Positions 16,136 to 25,314 of a DNA stretch of 64,000 bases are shown here, in pieces. The stretch is from CAMTVQ01 sp947085255 (lineage in GTDB: Bacteria > Bacteroidota > Bacteroidia > Sphingobacteriales > Sphingobacteriaceae), in the NCBI GenBank assembly GCA_947085255.1, contig CAMTVQ010000014.1, forward strand, positions 1 to 64,000, in the 5' to 3' direction. A program made the translations under genes and the position numbers. Each line of letters starts with the position of its first letter. The first letter of the stretch is position 1. The notes under the pieces were generated by a model. That model saw only the letters and a program-made list of their open reading frames with translations, did no database searches and had not been told where the DNA came from.

Positions 16136-16471
16136 ATGGAAAATTTATTAAGTCTAGCACAAGTATTATTGGCAGTATCTGTTGCCTATGTTTGGATATT
16201 TAGGTATGATAATGTTGTTAAAGAATTTAAACAATTTGGATTTAATGACTTAACCCGCAATTTTGTAGGAGCAGCTAAAATTTCTTTAGCAACATTGCTT
16301 GTTGCAGGCATTTGGTATCCATCTTTAGTACTAATCCCTGCGCTACTTATGGGTATGTTTATGATAGGAGCTCAATATTCCCATTTCAAAATTAAAAATC
16401 CATTTATTAAACACCTACCCTCTCTACTTCTTTTGATTCTGTGTGCATTTATTGCATATGGATCAATTTAA
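16136..16471 (+). CDS. DoxX-like small membrane protein
   Basis: 111 residues with four predicted membrane segments (about 5-22, 45-64, 66-83, 92-110). The pattern FRYDNVVKEFKQFGFND then NFVGAAKISLATLLVAGIW fits the DoxX-like (DoxX_2) family. These proteins are poorly characterised; some members join membrane thiol or quinone chemistry, but no such residues are evident here. The stop codon lies within the start region of a second small membrane gene, so the two form a translationally coupled pair. Confidence 0.7.
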   Translation: MENLLSLAQVLLAVSVAYVWIFRYDNVVKEFKQFGFNDLTRNFVGAAKISLATLLVAGIWYPSLVLIPALLMGMFMIGAQYSHFKIKNPFIKHLPSLLLLILCAFIAYGSI

Positions 16472-16820
16472 TAATTTAGAAATGACTGTAGTTACCATTT
16501 GCGTTCTAATATCCAGTTTGTCATTCTATGCTTATGTAGCTTCTTATTTCATATCACCCAATATGAAAAACGACTTCAAAAGATTTAATTTAGAGAAATT
16601 TGGTCTGTTAACAATCGTTTTAGAGTTTTTAGGAGCCACTGGTTTACTTGTAGGACTAAAATTTAGCCCGATTTTAACAATTTCATCTTTCGGTCTTGCA
16701 CTTCTTATGTTGTTTGGTTTAATAGTGCGTTTAAAGTTGAAAGATAGTTTCTGGATTTCTTTACCAGCTATTTTTTATATGTGCTTAAATATATACGTCC
16801 TATTGGTATCGATAAGCTAA
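16458..16820 (+). CDS. DoxX-like small membrane protein, second of a pair
   Basis: 120 residues from ATG at 16458; an in-frame GTG lies 15 bases further upstream, but the ATG gives the normal 14-base overlap with the previous gene. Four hydrophobic segments are seen (about 9-26, 46-64, 66-86, 93-115). The spacing of FNLEKFGLLTIVLEFLGATGLLVGL resembles the DoxX-like family and is weakly similar to its upstream partner, suggesting an ancient duplication and perhaps a heteromer. Function unknown. Confidence 0.65.
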   Translation: MDQFNNLEMTVVTICVLISSLSFYAYVASYFISPNMKNDFKRFNLEKFGLLTIVLEFLGATGLLVGLKFSPILTISSFGLALLMLFGLIVRLKLKDSFWISLPAIFYMCLNIYVLLVSIS

Positions 16821-17066
16821 TTTACAATTAACAATCACAGGTTATAAAACCTACATGTAGAACTAACAACTCAGCTACATCCTAATATTAGTAAATGTGT
16901 GAATGATGTAATTTTTAATAGTAATAGTGTAAGAGTTTAGGCAGTAATGGGTAACACCTTTGTGCATTGTGAAAATCAATTCGCAGATAAAAAATTCAGC
17001 ATAGCACGGCACGTACAGCACATGCTTTTACTTAACTTTAATTTTTAACCTTAAAACAAAAAAATC

Positions 17067-17477
17067 ATGAACACAACAAAAATTTTATCCATTATTCTCC
17101 TCATCTGTGCATCATTTACCGGTTGTAAAAAATATGAGGATGGACCTGCCTTTAGTTTACGTTCTAAAACAGCTCGTGTAGCAAATACCTGGGAAATAGA
17201 GTCATATACCATTAATGGTGCAGACAATACATCAACTCTTAAGAATATAAACTATACTGAAACTTACGACAAAGACGGAAATTATTCATACAATTCATCT
17301 GCAGTTACAGGTTCAGGAAAATGGGAGTTTCAATCGGACAAGGAACAAATAAAACGGTCTGGCGTATCGGGACAATCTACAGAAACACTTTTTATATTGC
17401 GATTGAAAGAAAACGAGTTCTGGTATTATTATTTAGATGGTAACGACAGACACGAATTTCATTTAGAAGAAAAATAA
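17067..17477 (+). CDS. Lipocalin-like lipoprotein
   Basis: 136 residues. The signal ends in the lipobox FTGC with Cys20. The mature part has the NTWEIESYTINGAD and GNYSYNSSAVTGSGKWEFQSD segments typical of short Bacteroidota lipocalin-like proteins, which form a small beta-barrel attached to the membrane. Ligand unknown. Preceded by a 246-bp non-coding gap, followed by a strong terminator; probably a single-gene unit. Confidence 0.8.
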   Translation: MNTTKILSIILLICASFTGCKKYEDGPAFSLRSKTARVANTWEIESYTINGADNTSTLKNINYTETYDKDGNYSYNSSAVTGSGKWEFQSDKEQIKRSGVSGQSTETLFILRLKENEFWYYYLDGNDRHEFHLEEK

Positions 17478-17490
17478 TATACCATTGCTT

Positions 17491-17540
17491 TAAATAAAGC
17501 GGACAAGCTGTATAATTTGGCAGTTTGTCCGCTTTATTTA
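17491..17540. terminator. Hairpin terminator after the lipoprotein gene
   Basis: A 20-bp stem (17491-17510 with 17521-17540) with one G-T pair encloses TATAATTTGG. The arms are AT-rich at the base (TAAATAAAGC), giving T-rich sequence on the exit side. Confidence 0.85.
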
Positions 17541-17569
17541 TTTTTGGGGCAGTAGAACTTTAAGTACAA

Positions 17570-18019
17570 ATGAAAAAACTACACTTCAAAACAATCATCA
17601 ATACTCCTGCCGACAAGGTTTTTACTACGTTGACTAATTTAGAAACCTACAAGCAATGGACTGCTGTGTTTGACCCCTCCTGTTCCTACGAAGGAAGCTG
17701 GGATAAGGGCAGCAAAATCATCTTTACCGCTTTTGACAAGGATGGCAAACGCGGCGGTATGGTTTCGGAAATAGCAGACAACGTAACCAATCGCTTTATT
17801 TCTATTCGCCACCTCGGAATACTTGACGGGTATAAGGAAATAGTTGAAGGTCCGGAGGTAGAAAAATTTGCTGGGGCATTAGAAAACTACTTGTTTGAAG
17901 AGAATAACGGAATTACCACACTCTCTATTGAACTCGACACCGTTGAGGAGTATGTGCCCTATTTCACAGAAACTTTTCCAAAAGCACTGGAAAAACTAAA
18001 AGCTATTTGTGAAGAGTAA
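17570..18019 (+). CDS. SRPBCC (AHSA1-like) domain protein
   Basis: 149 residues of the START/Bet v1-like SRPBCC fold. It begins LHFKTIINTPADKVFTTLTN and has the KQWTAVFDPSCSYEGSWDKGSKI segment typical of activator of Hsp90 ATPase homologue 1-like proteins, ending in a long C-terminal helix (FTETFPKALEKLKAI). These proteins bind hydrophobic ligands; no ligand can be named. Cytosolic. It is followed after 42 bases by the small KOW protein gene. Confidence 0.82.
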   Translation: MKKLHFKTIINTPADKVFTTLTNLETYKQWTAVFDPSCSYEGSWDKGSKIIFTAFDKDGKRGGMVSEIADNVTNRFISIRHLGILDGYKEIVEGPEVEKFAGALENYLFEENNGITTLSIELDTVEEYVPYFTETFPKALEKLKAICEE

Positions 18020-18061
18020 GTGTTATTATCAAACTTTTATGCGCAAAATCTGAACTGAAAA

Positions 18062-18265
18062 ATGACGTTAGAAAATCTTAAAAATGGCGACCAATGCTCA
18101 GTTATTGGCGGTACTCATAAAGGAAAATCGGGTATTGTGCAAGATTTGAATACAAGCAAAACGGGGCATATCACGATAACTGTTTTGCAGCAAAACGGCG
18201 TACGATTTAAAACGCTTGGTAAAAATGTACTTGCGCTGGCTGATGACGGCACGAGTAATTTATAG
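18062..18265 (+). CDS. Small KOW-motif protein, 67 residues
   Basis: A free-standing KOW-like unit: GDQCSVIGGTHKGKSGIV (about residues 9-26) followed by HITITVLQQNGVRFKTLGKNV, the beta-strand pattern seen in NusG and ribosomal proteins L24/L26. KOW motifs bind RNA or protein. The protein is acidic-basic mixed, with no signal peptide. It lies downstream of the SRPBCC gene on the same strand. The family assignment is from the pattern only. Confidence 0.65.
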   Translation: MTLENLKNGDQCSVIGGTHKGKSGIVQDLNTSKTGHITITVLQQNGVRFKTLGKNVLALADDGTSNL

Positions 18266-18461
18266 CTGGGTAGATAGTAACGAACCATTAACAGCACATT
18301 GGCAGTAAGCTTAGCGTCTATTCCTAAACTTAACTCATAAAATACCTTCACAAAAAATCACCGTACAGTTTAGTTGTTCTTACTATCTTTAGTGGCCAAC
18401 TAGACCCTAATATTCTTGCAAATGGCAGTATATAAATCGCTAATTTTTAGTTTATTTAATC

Positions 18462-19415
18462 ATGCAATCACTCAGTTCTACCCGACTAAATAAATACATT
18501 AGCGAATCTGGAATTTGCTCCCGACGAGAAGCTGATAGGTATATTGAGCATGGCAAGGTATTTATTAATGGAAAAAAAGCCGTTATCGGCGACCAGGTAA
18601 GGGCGGGTGATAAGGTAGTAGTAAATGGTAATACGCTAGAATCTAAAGAGGCTATAAACTCCATATTTATTGCGCTAAACAAACCGGTAGGCATTACCAG
18701 CACTACCGAAGCTGGTGTAAATGGTAATATAGTGCAGTTTGTAAACCATAGCGAGCGTATTTTTCCGATAGGACGATTAGACAAAGACTCGCAGGGACTT
18801 ATTTTTCTTACCAACAATGGCGACATTGTAAATAAAATACTACGTGCTGGTAATCAACACGAAAAAGAGTATGTGGTAACGGTAGATAAGTCCATTACCG
18901 AGTCGTTTATTAGCGGCATGGCAAATGGTGTACCCATGCTTGGGGTAACTACCAAAAAATGCAAAGTAAGTCAAGAAAGCACCTTTATATTTCGCATTAC
19001 ACTGATACAGGGGCTTAACAGACAAATACGCCGCATGTGCGAATTATTCGGATATGCTGTTACCAAACTGGAACGGGTGCGCATTATGAACGTAAGTTTA
19101 AAAGGTATTCCGCTGGGAGAATGGCGGGAATTGACCGAACAAGAAATGGCGGGTATATTTAGGATGGTAGAAAAATCTTCTTCTACAGCTAAAAAAAGCC
19201 GGTTAGAAGAAAAGAATACCACCAAAAAAGAATCTTCCACAGTAGCACCAGCCAAACCCGACAGAACGAACAAGGACAATAGAAATTTTAAATCTAAATC
19301 ATTTGGTAAAGCGGGCAATGCTAGCAGCAGCAAACGAAAAAGCGGTGGAAAAAGCAATACTGGCAAGCCTTCCAACAACCGTTCGGGTGGAACGACACGA
19401 AGCAGAGGAAGATAA
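18462..19415 (+). CDS. rluF: 23S rRNA pseudouridine synthase RluF-type
   Basis: 317 residues. An S4 RNA-binding domain (LNKYISESGICSRREADRYI, about 8-60) precedes the RsuA/RluB-type catalytic domain with the motif GRLDKDSQGL (catalytic Asp106) and GLNRQIRRMCELFGY. These match RluF, which modifies U2604 of 23S rRNA. A lysine/serine-rich, low-complexity tail of about 80 residues after 235 is common in Bacteroidota rRNA enzymes and could bind RNA. Its last part overlaps another possible reading frame, but the true next start is beyond the stop. Confidence 0.9.
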   Translation: MQSLSSTRLNKYISESGICSRREADRYIEHGKVFINGKKAVIGDQVRAGDKVVVNGNTLESKEAINSIFIALNKPVGITSTTEAGVNGNIVQFVNHSERIFPIGRLDKDSQGLIFLTNNGDIVNKILRAGNQHEKEYVVTVDKSITESFISGMANGVPMLGVTTKKCKVSQESTFIFRITLIQGLNRQIRRMCELFGYAVTKLERVRIMNVSLKGIPLGEWRELTEQEMAGIFRMVEKSSSTAKKSRLEEKNTTKKESSTVAPAKPDRTNKDNRNFKSKSFGKAGNASSSKRKSGGKSNTGKPSNNRSGGTTRSRGR

Positions 19416-19431
19416 CGTAACAAATAACACT

Positions 19432-19797
19432 TTGAAACTAGAACATCGTAAACAGCCAATTGCTTCATTATCGCATTTTATAATACGAATGGGACGTTAT
19501 GGCCTATTTGCCCTTATACTAGTTACCTTATCGGTAGGAATTGGCGTAGCTGGTTACCATTATTTGGGCAAGCTCAACCTTATTGATAGTTTTCACATGG
19601 CCTGTATGATTCTAACGGGTATGGGGCCTACCTCCAACATGGATACCCAAACAGCAAAGCTTTTTTCTTCCTTTTATGCGCTGTATAGCGGTGTGGCTTT
19701 TTTAAGCATTACTGCTGTTTTCTTTGCACCTATTATTCATCGTTTGTTGCATATTTTGCATGTAGAAAAAGACAGCAACGAATTGGAAGAAAAATAA
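19432..19797 (+). CDS. Small membrane protein with ion-channel-like fold
   Basis: 121 residues from TTG at 19432, 16 bases after rluF; an internal ATG at 19489 would give 102. The longer start is preferred because it restores a basic N-terminus before the first helix. Two main helices (GLFALILVTLSVGIGVAGYHYL and FSSFYALYSGVAFLSITAVFF) flank a re-entrant loop DSFHMACMILTGMGP. The layout recalls a two-helix channel pore, but the loop has TGMGP rather than the TVGYG filter of K+ channels. Function unknown; widespread family in my recollection. Confidence 0.68.
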   Translation: MKLEHRKQPIASLSHFIIRMGRYGLFALILVTLSVGIGVAGYHYLGKLNLIDSFHMACMILTGMGPTSNMDTQTAKLFSSFYALYSGVAFLSITAVFFAPIIHRLLHILHVEKDSNELEEK

Positions 19798-19955
19798 TTT
19801 CTCTTTATACAAACTGCGTATTTTATTGCATACCCTTTTATACTACTAGAATATTACAAACTAATAATATCCATTGCCGTTGCAGGAATAAATACCGAAT
19901 AATGCTGTAAAGCGTAAAACATGTGTACTAAAATCTTGTTAATCAATAACCCGAA

Positions 19956-20696
19956 ATGAAAGCGTTAATCAAAAAAATATTATCCTCTATTTTATCTCTT
20001 CTATTGCTAATTACAGGTGCTTTAAATACCTATTCGCAAAGCAATCCAAGCAAGCAATCCGCATCAGGGTTTATGGATTTTAATGGCTACCACGATACCC
20101 GTGGCACTACAGACTTTACCCTAAACCTACTGGCAAACCCTTGCAAGCAACTTCAATACTTTTCGCTTACCAATTTTGGCAGTCAAACCAATAGTACTGA
20201 CCTTACGGGCTATTATTCCGAACAGCACCTACGCTGGAATCCCATTAAAAAAATCCCCTTAGATATTACCCAGCTTTGGACAACCATTTCGGGACCGCGC
20301 AACGACCAATTGTATTATGGCATTAGGTGGCGCCCTAACCAAACACGGGGTATAGATAGCGTGCTCGCAAAAATAAATCTACTTTTTTTTGTTAACTTTC
20401 ACCTTATTGGGTTTTCCGAAAACAGTACAACTATGTATTTACCACAAATAGAGTACGTGTATCGGTTAGTGGTATTGCCAAAGCTTTTATCCAACCGCGT
20501 GTATATATCGGGCTTTGCCGATCAAACCTTTGCAGTAAGTGCTACAAATAAGCGTAGTGCCACTTGGGTTACCGAGCACCAATTGGGCATACGTGCTATT
20601 GATGGGCTGCATGTTGTTGCCGAGTACCGCATAAATGAATATGCAAAAAACCAAACAGGATGGGGCTTAGGACTCGAATATTTTTTAGACTTTTAG
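19956..20696 (+). CDS. Exported protein, probable outer-membrane beta-barrel
   Basis: 246 residues. A long signal (about 1-27) is followed by alternating amphipathic strands such as GTTDFTLNLLANP, KQLQYFSLTNFG, HLRWNPIKKIPLDIT and GLHVVAEYRINEY, ending in LGLGLEYFLDF with a terminal Phe, as in outer-membrane barrels. No family recognised. The next gene, a giant sensor kinase, starts three bases after the stop codon, so the two are almost certainly co-transcribed. The product may be connected to the stimulus of the kinase; this is inference. Confidence 0.7.
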   Translation: MKALIKKILSSILSLLLLITGALNTYSQSNPSKQSASGFMDFNGYHDTRGTTDFTLNLLANPCKQLQYFSLTNFGSQTNSTDLTGYYSEQHLRWNPIKKIPLDITQLWTTISGPRNDQLYYGIRWRPNQTRGIDSVLAKINLLFFVNFHLIGFSENSTTMYLPQIEYVYRLVVLPKLLSNRVYISGFADQTFAVSATNKRSATWVTEHQLGIRAIDGLHVVAEYRINEYAKNQTGWGLGLEYFLDF

Positions 20697-20699
20697 CAA

Positions 20700-23600
20700 A
20701 TGATATCCAATCGGAATAAAGCCGTTCTTTATGTTGTACTCTTATTAGTGCTTATTCCAATTTGTAGGTGGGTAATTCTGCCTCAAGTTGAGAAGGTTCC
20801 AGCTAATTTTTCATACGAAGCCAATATATTTTCTATTGATAATTTTTATGATGAAACCAAACATCGGTTTTCTGGCGAAATATTATCTGTTACCAATTTT
20901 ACCTATACAGTAGCTGGTAAAGAAGAGGATGCTCTAATTATTAAAAATACCTTCGAGGCAAAAAAACCATCTGGTGAACCCATATTTTCTGTAAATCGTT
21001 TGTATGGAATAAACCCCGCCGATGGCAGCCATGTAATGCGTAAGGGGGATAAAAACAGAAGCGGCTTTTTATTTGCACCACGAGGCATAAAAAAGGGAGA
21101 CAGTTATACCTACTGGCATATTAATTACGACATGCCTGCATTAATGAAGTTTCAGGGGGAAGAAACGATAGCTGGACTTACTGTTTACAAATACGCGTGT
21201 TCTTATACAGCCGACCAAACCAAAAACCTCAGTTTTTTGCCAGATGTACCCGAAAAAAGGGGTATTGAGTTGGATATATTACTCGAAACATGGATAGATC
21301 CTGTTACTGGATGGTTGATAAAATACGAAGATCGTACAACAGCTTGGTACTATGATATACGCAGCAATAAACGCCTAAATCCATGGAATAGGTTTCATAA
21401 TGAGTTTGCTTATAGCAGTATTTTACAACATGTAGACATTGCAAAAAACAAGCATTTTAGTATCAATGCGCTCACTATTTACCTGCCTATATTGTTGGTA
21501 ACACTTTCCTTATTGATACTGATTATTCATTTTTCGTTTCTACCGATTTTTAAAAAGTATAAACCTGCAATCGCATTTATAATCGCACTAATTATTGGTG
21601 TTAGTTTGAGCTGGGAACTATACAGCTTTATAGGCCAAAATGAAAGCGAAAAGCAAACACTCGGTTTTGAAAATGAATCTACCAAGGTACTATCCTACAT
21701 TAATGCCGAGTTAAAACTTGCCCAAAATTTAGTTGCCGACTTGAGTTATGATTATGAGCAAACAGGTAAGGAAGTTCCAGAAAGAGACTGGTTTGACAAG
21801 AAAGCAACCAACTTGCTTACAAAACTAAGCAGTCTTAAAGCCTTAAGCTATGAACCAGTTGTGCTGGCTTCCGAAAGAAAAAAGGTGGAAGCGCGCGCCA
21901 TTTCCGAGGGGTTTACTAACTTTCAGTTCACCGAACAAAATCAAAATGGAGCACTTGTAAGTGCCGCAAATAATGCTTTATATATCCCTATTTATTACAT
22001 ACAGCCCTATGTTGGCAATGAACGTGCATTGGGTTTTAATCTCGCATCAGATCTACTCCGCCTAAAAACACTAAAATATGCTGAGGAAACTGGCAATTTT
22101 GCCATTACGCCACCTATATCACTGGTGCAGGAAGAAGATGGGGATAAAGATTTAAAAACAGGACTCGTTATTTTTTACCCTCTTTTTAGAAATAGTGGCG
22201 GTAAAGAAAGAATCATAACCGCTTACTTTTCGGGTGTATACAGCATTAAAACACTCATTAATACCGCCATTAATTCTCACGACATAAACAAGCAAATACG
22301 TGTACGGATAACGGACGTTACCGATGCGAATAAGCAGCTTGTTTTTACGAATGTAAATGATAAAACAGACGATTTCGTGATGATTACAAAGCGTTTTCCA
22401 ATTCTAAACCGTATGTGGGAATTTACTTTTTATTTGCCGCCACTGGCAAATAGCGGGGTAAAAATTACCATATTTTCTATCTGTATTTTGCTCACCCTAG
22501 TAAGTGCTTTTTTTATCTACCGCGTATTGGCCGATAATACACGGCAGTTGAGAGAAACCCAAGCTTATACACGCAGCTTAATTGAGGCTGCATTAGATCC
22601 ATTGCTTACCATTAGTACCGATGGAAAAATAACAGATGTAAACGAGGCATCGGTAAAAGTAATTGGTGTGCCACGCGAAAAACTAATAGGTACCGATTTC
22701 CTCAATTACTTTACCGAACCCGATAAGGCTAAAGAAGGGTACCAACAGGTTTTCGAAAAAGGATCTGTTTCACATTATCCGCTTACTATAAAAAATGTAA
22801 ATAACACATTTATCGACGTGCTTTACAATGCTTCAGTGTATAAAGATGATAAAGGAAATGTGCTCGGAGTTTTTGCTGCGGCAAGAGATATTACCGAACG
22901 CACAAAAAGTGAAGAAGCACTTAAAAACAAAACCATGCAACTTGTTGAAGCCCAAAGATTGGCTCATATTGGTAGTTGGGAATGGGATGTATTGGCAAAT
23001 ACCATTGATTGGACAGATGAACTTTTCCGCATATTTGGATTAGATCCAAAAACAGCTGGCACCGACTATGCAAGTTACCTTTCGTACTTGCACCCCGATG
23101 ATAGGGAAAATGTAAATGTAATTGTGCAAAAGGCATTTGTAGACCACCAGCCTTTCAATTTCTTTCACAAAACAATTCGTCCTGATGGTGCCGTACGCAT
23201 CATTAGTGCTACTGGTAATGTATTTACCGATGCTGATGGAAATACCATACGTATGGTGGGAACGGCACAGGACATTACCGAAATAAAAAATTCGGAAGAT
23301 AAATTTAGAGGCTTATTAGAATCTGCGCCAGATGCTATAGTAATTGTAAATAGTGAAGGAAAAATACAACTGGTAAATACGCAAACAGAAAAACTTTTTG
23401 GCTACGAAAGAGCCGAAATTATTGGGCAAGAAGTAGAAATGTTGATTCCTGCTCGCTACAAGCATGCTCATTATGGTAATAAAAAAGGCTTTTTTGCAGA
23501 TCCAAAAGCCCGAAATATGGGAGCCGGCTTGAATTTATTTGGGCTACATAAAAGTGGAAGAGAATTTTCGGTAGAAATTAGCTTAAGCCCGTTGGAAACT

Positions 23601-25214
23601 GATGAAGGTTTATTGGTATCAGCCGCCATACGTGATGTGACAGAACAAAAGCGAGCAGCACAAGAGCTAATTGCAGCGAAAAAGAGTGCCGAAGCATCTG
23701 GACTAGTCAAAGAAACATTTTTGGCAAACATGAGTCATGAAATACGCACACCCATGAATGCCATTATCGGATTTACCGATATATTACTAAAAAGTGATTT
23801 AGGAACCGTAGAGTTAGACTATGTGTCTACCATCAAACACGCGGGCGAAAATTTGCTCACCATCATCAATGATATTCTCGACATATCAAAAATAGAAGCA
23901 GGTATTATTGACTTTGAAGTACATCCTATAAATATTGTGGGGATGTTTAAGTCGTTTGAGTCTATACTTGCACAAAAAGCTGGAGAGAAAAAAATAGCCT
24001 TGCATTTTTCATCTCATAAAGACATTCCAAACATACTCCTTGGCGACCCTACCCGACTTACACAAATTATTATGAATTTGGTAGGTAATGCCCTTAAATT
24101 TACCCAAAATGGTAGCGTAACGGTGGACGCGCATATATTGAGCCAAGTAAACGAAACGTATGTACTGCAATTTTCTGTTAAAGACACAGGTATTGGTATT
24201 GCCGCAGATAAATTGGAATATATTTTCAATAGATTTCATCAAGCAGAAACGCAAACAGCACGAAAATATGGAGGTACTGGATTGGGGCTAAGTATTGCCA
24301 AACAGTTGATTGAACTACAAGGAGGCACTATTTCTGTGAAAAGTGAAGAGCAGGTAGGTTCTGAATTTACGTTTACCTTACCTTTTAAAAAAGGCAACAA
24401 GGAACAGATTATTACACAAAAACAACCAAAAGCAACTAAAGTGAATTTTGAGCAGCTAAGCACATTGAATATTCTGTTGGCAGAAGATAATCCTATAAAT
24501 GTGAAGTTAGTGATGCACCTTTTTGCTCAAAAAGGCATGAAACATCCCGATGTAGCTGGGAATGGTAGAATTGCTATAGATATGTTTAAAACTAAGCCGT
24601 ATGACATTGTACTGATGGATATTGAAATGCCGGAGATGACTGGCTATGAAGCAACAGCAGTGATACGGGAGGAACTAAAAAGCACTGTGCCCATTATAGC
24701 CATGACGGCTCATGCCATGTCGGGCGAACGTGAAAAATCCCTATCGCGCGGTATGAATGCCTACATTACCAAACCTATTGATGTAAACTTATTGTTTGAG
24801 GAAATGTATAGCCTCGCCTTTAATTCTACTGTTGAGCATACTACAGACACCAAAAAAGAGAAAGCCATCAAGTTTGATTATCTTTTTGAAACCTTTGGCG
24901 ACTCAAAAGAGGTAATTGTAGAGATGATAGATGTGGTAATTACTCAGTTTCCGGAGAACCTTTTAGCACTTAGTACAGCAATAGGTAAAGCAGATTATGC
25001 AGAGGTAAGAGCGAGCTGCCATAAACTAAAATCTACCGCTGCTATTATCGGTTCAGATTCCATTGTAGCTCTTTTAGAAGAAATGAGAACCTTGGCAGCC
25101 ACCACAACAGGCATTGAAAAAATAGAAGAGCTGAATGCAAAATTGAACCTTATGGCAGCCGTAGCTATGGAAGAGTTGGCGGCAGAAAGAGCACGGATGC
25201 TGAACGATAATTAA
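20700..25214 (+). CDS. Hybrid sensor histidine kinase with DUF3068-like and CHASE sensor regions
   Basis: 1504 residues. In order: TM helix 9-28; extracytoplasmic part about 30-257 resembling DUF3068 (PorA-like), with ETWIDPVTGWLIKYED at 196-211; TM 258-283 and 289-311; a CHASE-like sensor about 320-575; TM about 587-610; PAS about 621-735, 745-862 and 865-985; HisKA with phospho-His1013 in MSHEIRTPMN; HATPase (NLVGNALKF, DTGIGIA, GGTGLGLSI); receiver with AEDN (1261-1264), phospho-Asp1307 and Lys1358; HPt with His1441. This allows a complete phosphorelay His-Asp-His in one chain. No free response regulator is adjacent. The DUF3068 assignment is tentative. Confidence 0.92.
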   Translation: MISNRNKAVLYVVLLLVLIPICRWVILPQVEKVPANFSYEANIFSIDNFYDETKHRFSGEILSVTNFTYTVAGKEEDALIIKNTFEAKKPSGEPIFSVNRLYGINPADGSHVMRKGDKNRSGFLFAPRGIKKGDSYTYWHINYDMPALMKFQGEETIAGLTVYKYACSYTADQTKNLSFLPDVPEKRGIELDILLETWIDPVTGWLIKYEDRTTAWYYDIRSNKRLNPWNRFHNEFAYSSILQHVDIAKNKHFSINALTIYLPILLVTLSLLILIIHFSFLPIFKKYKPAIAFIIALIIGVSLSWELYSFIGQNESEKQTLGFENESTKVLSYINAELKLAQNLVADLSYDYEQTGKEVPERDWFDKKATNLLTKLSSLKALSYEPVVLASERKKVEARAISEGFTNFQFTEQNQNGALVSAANNALYIPIYYIQPYVGNERALGFNLASDLLRLKTLKYAEETGNFAITPPISLVQEEDGDKDLKTGLVIFYPLFRNSGGKERIITAYFSGVYSIKTLINTAINSHDINKQIRVRITDVTDANKQLVFTNVNDKTDDFVMITKRFPILNRMWEFTFYLPPLANSGVKITIFSICILLTLVSAFFIYRVLADNTRQLRETQAYTRSLIEAALDPLLTISTDGKITDVNEASVKVIGVPREKLIGTDFLNYFTEPDKAKEGYQQVFEKGSVSHYPLTIKNVNNTFIDVLYNASVYKDDKGNVLGVFAAARDITERTKSEEALKNKTMQLVEAQRLAHIGSWEWDVLANTIDWTDELFRIFGLDPKTAGTDYASYLSYLHPDDRENVNVIVQKAFVDHQPFNFFHKTIRPDGAVRIISATGNVFTDADGNTIRMVGTAQDITEIKNSEDKFRGLLESAPDAIVIVNSEGKIQLVNTQTEKLFGYERAEIIGQEVEMLIPARYKHAHYGNKKGFFADPKARNMGAGLNLFGLHKSGREFSVEISLSPLETDEGLLVSAAIRDVTEQKRAAQELIAAKKSAEASGLVKETFLANMSHEIRTPMNAIIGFTDILLKSDLGTVELDYVSTIKHAGENLLTIINDILDISKIEAGIIDFEVHPINIVGMFKSFESILAQKAGEKKIALHFSSHKDIPNILLGDPTRLTQIIMNLVGNALKFTQNGSVTVDAHILSQVNETYVLQFSVKDTGIGIAADKLEYIFNRFHQAETQTARKYGGTGLGLSIAKQLIELQGGTISVKSEEQVGSEFTFTLPFKKGNKEQIITQKQPKATKVNFEQLSTLNILLAEDNPINVKLVMHLFAQKGMKHPDVAGNGRIAIDMFKTKPYDIVLMDIEMPEMTGYEATAVIREELKSTVPIIAMTAHAMSGEREKSLSRGMNAYITKPIDVNLLFEEMYSLAFNSTVEHTTDTKKEKAIKFDYLFETFGDSKEVIVEMIDVVITQFPENLLALSTAIGKADYAEVRASCHKLKSTAAIIGSDSIVALLEEMRTLAATTTGIEKIEELNAKLNLMAAVAMEELAAERARMLNDN

Positions 25215-25249
25215 TCTACTACACTAATTGTTCTTTTAGCCGTATTTAG

Positions 25250-25257
25250 TACTTTTG
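25250..25257 (+). promoter_or_regulatory. -7 promoter element TACTTTTG for the methyltransferase
   Basis: Exact TAnnTTTG match, 57 bases before the start codon of the methyltransferase gene. Confidence 0.5.
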
Positions 25258-25314
25258 CAACCGTACAGGTGTTTTTAAAAAGCCAATTGCTACCTGTGCT
25301 ACTAAATAAGTAAC

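Noticed and set aside
19303..19431. Extended TTG start of the small membrane protein inside rluF
   Set aside because: It would overlap the rluF tail by more than 100 bases; the frame there mirrors the low-complexity tail. The start at 19432 is preferred.
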